Assembly (NCBI GenBank): GCA_900550735.1
Contig: URTD01000121.1
Span: 1-6,154 of the forward strand
DNA from: an uncultured Collinsella sp.
GTDB taxonomy: Bacteria; Actinomycetota; Coriobacteriia; Coriobacteriales; Coriobacteriaceae
Length of the DNA: 6,154 nt
Reading direction: 5' to 3'
Position 1 is the stretch's first letter. Each line of letters opens with the position of its first letter. The position numbers were made by a program, and so were the translations under genes. Shown one piece after another: positions 4,601-6,154 of the stretch. The notes under the pieces are model-generated. The model ran no database searches. It was given only the letters and a program-made list of their open reading frames with translations, and had not been told where the DNA came from.

Positions 4601-5995
4601 ATGTGCAATGTTTCGCTCAACGGTACGCAACCGTCCGATGCCTCCATCCGTGTCCTGCGCGCGCTCGAGGCAGCCGGTCTTGAGGCTTGGTACGTTGGCG
4701 GTTGGGTGCGCGACGCCCTGATGGGATGCCCCAGCCACGATGTTGATATGTGCTGTAGCGGCCTGTGGCAGGAGTCCAAGGTGGCGCTCGAGGCCGCTGA
4801 TATTGCGGTTGTGGAGTCGGGTATTAAATTTGGCGGAATCACGGCTATTTCCGATGGCGAGCGTATCGAGGTCACTACGTACCGTCTGGATGGCTTTTAC
4901 ACCGATGGTCGCCATCCCCAGAGTGTGGAGCGTGCTGCCTCGCTCGAGGACGATTTGGCGCGCCGCGACTTTACCGTCAACGCCATGGCCTGGCATCCCG
5001 AGCGCGGGCTTGTCGACCGCTACGACGGCCAGGGTGACTTGGAGCGCAAGCTGATTCGCACTGTCGGCGATCCCAGGCGTCGCTTTAACGAGGACGCCCT
5101 GCGCATGCTGCGTGCGGTGCGCTTTGCCTGCCGTCTGGACTTTATGATTGAGCCCGAGACCAAGCGTGCGCTTGCCGAGTGCGCGCCGCTGCTCGATGCC
5201 GTGGCGCGCGAGCGTGTGGGCATTGAGCTTGAGGGCATCCTTTCGACCGGCCACGGGGGAGATGCCATGCTGCGCTACCCCGAGCTCATCTGCGCCGCCG
5301 TGCCCGAGTTGGCAGCGGGTCGCGGGTTTGATCAACGAAGTGTCTATCATGCGTTTAACGTCTACGAGCATATCGCTCGTGTTCTGACGGTGGCAGGGGA
5401 GCTGGCGCTGTGCGACGGCGTCGCGCCCTCGTCGAGTCTTATGTGGGCGGCGTTTTTGCACGATGTGTCCAAACCCGAGTGCTTCACGGTCGATCACGCC
5501 GGCAGCGGACACTTCTACGGTCATCCCGAGCTCGGTGCCAAGAAGGCGCGCGTCATTATGGATCGCCTGGCGCTCTCGCACGACTTGGTGCGCGACGTGT
5601 GCCTGCTCATCAAATACCATGACAAGCCGCTGCGCCCCGAGCGCTCCTGTCTGCTCAATATGATGCGCGCGCTTTCGGGTGAGGGCGTCGACACGGCCCG
5701 CCTGATTGACGAGCTCATGGACCTTAAGCGTGCCGACACACTTGGCAAGGCCCCGTCGTGCTTCTATTACGTTGAGACGATTGAGGAGATGCGCGCGATG
5801 GCGCACGAGCTGCTGAGGGCGGGGGAGCCCTATACGCTCAAGATGCTCGCCATCAACGGCGGCGACCTGATCCGTGCTGGAGTCAAGCCCGGGCCGGAAC
5901 TGGGGCAGCTTCTCAACTCCGCCCTCGACGCCGTGATCGAAGACAACATTCCCAACGATCGCGAAGCTCTTTTGGTCCATCTCAACTTGAATTAG
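4601..5995 (+). CDS. cca: CCA tRNA nucleotidyltransferase with HD domain
   Basis: This enzyme builds or repairs the 3'-terminal CCA of tRNAs from CTP and ATP, without a nucleic acid template. The 464-residue product is full length for HD-domain bacterial class II enzymes. Seen: the nucleotidyltransferase head with YVGGWVRDAL (31-40) and the metal-binding HDVDM (46-50, Asp47 and Asp49); RRDFTVNAMA (121-130); the base-reading EDALR (164-168) within RFNEDALRMLRAVRF; an HD phosphohydrolase domain with His257, His287-Asp288 and Asp379; and a C-terminal LAINGGDLI...KPGPELGQLL segment (416-438). The start has AGGAGG at 4587-4592, 8 nt upstream. It follows a terminator, has its own likely promoter, and precedes a tRNA gene. 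The head and EDxxR motif together support true CCA addition rather than poly(A) polymerase. Whether the HD domain hydrolyses 2',3'-cyclic phosphates, as in the E. coli enzyme, is inference. Confidence 0.96.
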   Translation: MCNVSLNGTQPSDASIRVLRALEAAGLEAWYVGGWVRDALMGCPSHDVDMCCSGLWQESKVALEAADIAVVESGIKFGGITAISDGERIEVTTYRLDGFYTDGRHPQSVERAASLEDDLARRDFTVNAMAWHPERGLVDRYDGQGDLERKLIRTVGDPRRRFNEDALRMLRAVRFACRLDFMIEPETKRALAECAPLLDAVARERVGIELEGILSTGHGGDAMLRYPELICAAVPELAAGRGFDQRSVYHAFNVYEHIARVLTVAGELALCDGVAPSSSLMWAAFLHDVSKPECFTVDHAGSGHFYGHPELGAKKARVIMDRLALSHDLVRDVCLLIKYHDKPLRPERSCLLNMMRALSGEGVDTARLIDELMDLKRADTLGKAPSCFYYVETIEEMRAMAHELLRAGEPYTLKMLAINGGDLIRAGVKPGPELGQLLNSALDAVIEDNIPNDREALLVHLNLN

Positions 5996-6015
5996 CTACC
6001 TAGTTTACCTGCGTG

Positions 6016-6061
6016 TTCCATAACCTGCCGACAATTTTTCGGCAATTTGGAATTTCTTCTT
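6016..6061 (+). terminator. Probable rho-independent terminator after cca
   Basis: TGCCGA (6026-6031) pairs with TCGGCA (6039-6044), and an outer TTCCA (6016-6020) pairs with TGGAA (6048-6052) across a small internal loop. The pyrimidine run TTTCTTCTT follows from 6053. The stem is weaker and the T-run less pure than at the other two terminators, but the position 20 nt after the cca stop fits. Confidence 0.6.
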
Positions 6062-6088
6062 GCGCTGACGTTTTTTGTCCCGTAATAT
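6060..6088 (+). promoter_or_regulatory. Probable promoter of the tRNA gene
   Basis: TTGCGC at 6060-6065 and TAATAT at 6083-6088 are separated by exactly 17 bp. Transcription would start near 6095, about 28 nt before the mature tRNA 5' end. The same TAATAT -10 is predicted upstream of ptsH. Matches to consensus are only moderate (3 of 6 and 4 of 6). The -35 touches the end of the cca terminator tract. Confidence 0.5.
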
Positions 6089-6122
6089 ATTTCCTCGCAG
6101 CACGGCAGTGCAGATGTCATGT

Positions 6123-6154
6123 GGCCCGTTCGTCTAGCGGTTTAGGACGCCGCC
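6123..6154 (+). tRNA. tRNA-Glu, 5' part only (cut by the window end)
   Basis: The 32 nt match the first half of a bacterial tRNA-Glu: acceptor strand GGCCCGT (6123-6129), linker TC, D-arm starting GTCTAGCGG (6132-6140) and closing AGGAC (6144-6148), then CCGCC (6150-6154) as the 5' side of the anticodon stem. The window stops just before the anticodon loop, so the anticodon and 3' half are not visible. The identity rests on the characteristic TTCGTCTAG and AGGAC-x-CCGCC pattern of tRNA-Glu and is likely but not proven. Confidence 0.85.

Noticed and set aside
4433..5980. Long open frame on the - strand (515 codons) opposite cca
   Set aside because: It is a shadow of cca in GC-rich DNA. The + strand product carries all catalytic motifs and a good ribosome binding site; the antisense product has none.

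Overview
The window looks like chromosomal DNA of a GC-rich, Gram-positive actinobacterium. The protein sequences and synteny best fit the class Coriobacteriia, and Collinsella or a close relative is my guess from recall; no search was run. All genes I can support are on the + strand. Coding regions are rich in GC-ending codons, and the AT-rich spacers carry clear rho-independent terminators.

Layout. 1-225: non-coding left flank with a perfect hairpin at the edge, a probable promoter near 130-158 and a leader hairpin at 178-203. 226-489: ptsH (HPr). 533-570: terminator- or attenuator-like hairpin. 617-2326: ptsI (enzyme I). 2344-2373: strong GC hairpin without a U-tract. 2401-3315: a 1-phosphofructokinase-family (PfkB) kinase gene broken by two frame-changing lesions. 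3344-3377: strong terminator. 3504-4436: an intact, divergent paralogue of the same kinase, apparently with its own promoter. 4470-4507: strong terminator. 4601-5995: cca, the tRNA CCA-adding enzyme with an HD domain. 6016-6061: probable terminator. 6060-6088: promoter. 6123-6154: the first 32 nt of a tRNA gene, most likely tRNA-Glu, cut by the window end.

How the genes work together. EI takes phosphate from PEP and passes it to HPr, which feeds sugar-specific EII permeases that are not in this window. A fructose-type EII would deliver fructose-1-phosphate, which a FruK-type kinase converts to fructose-1,6-bisphosphate. The two adjacent PfkB kinases therefore make sense as the cytosolic step after PTS uptake, although their substrate is inferred. 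The first kinase is placed to be co-transcribed with ptsHI. The second lies behind a terminator and seems separately controlled. cca and the tRNA gene form an unrelated tRNA-maturation segment.

I see no mobile element, CRISPR array, phage gene or obvious new multi-gene system. The points most worth a second look are the broken first kinase whose lesions cancel in frame, the unusual shared CAGD catalytic motif of both kinases, and the structured non-coding leaders of the PTS genes.
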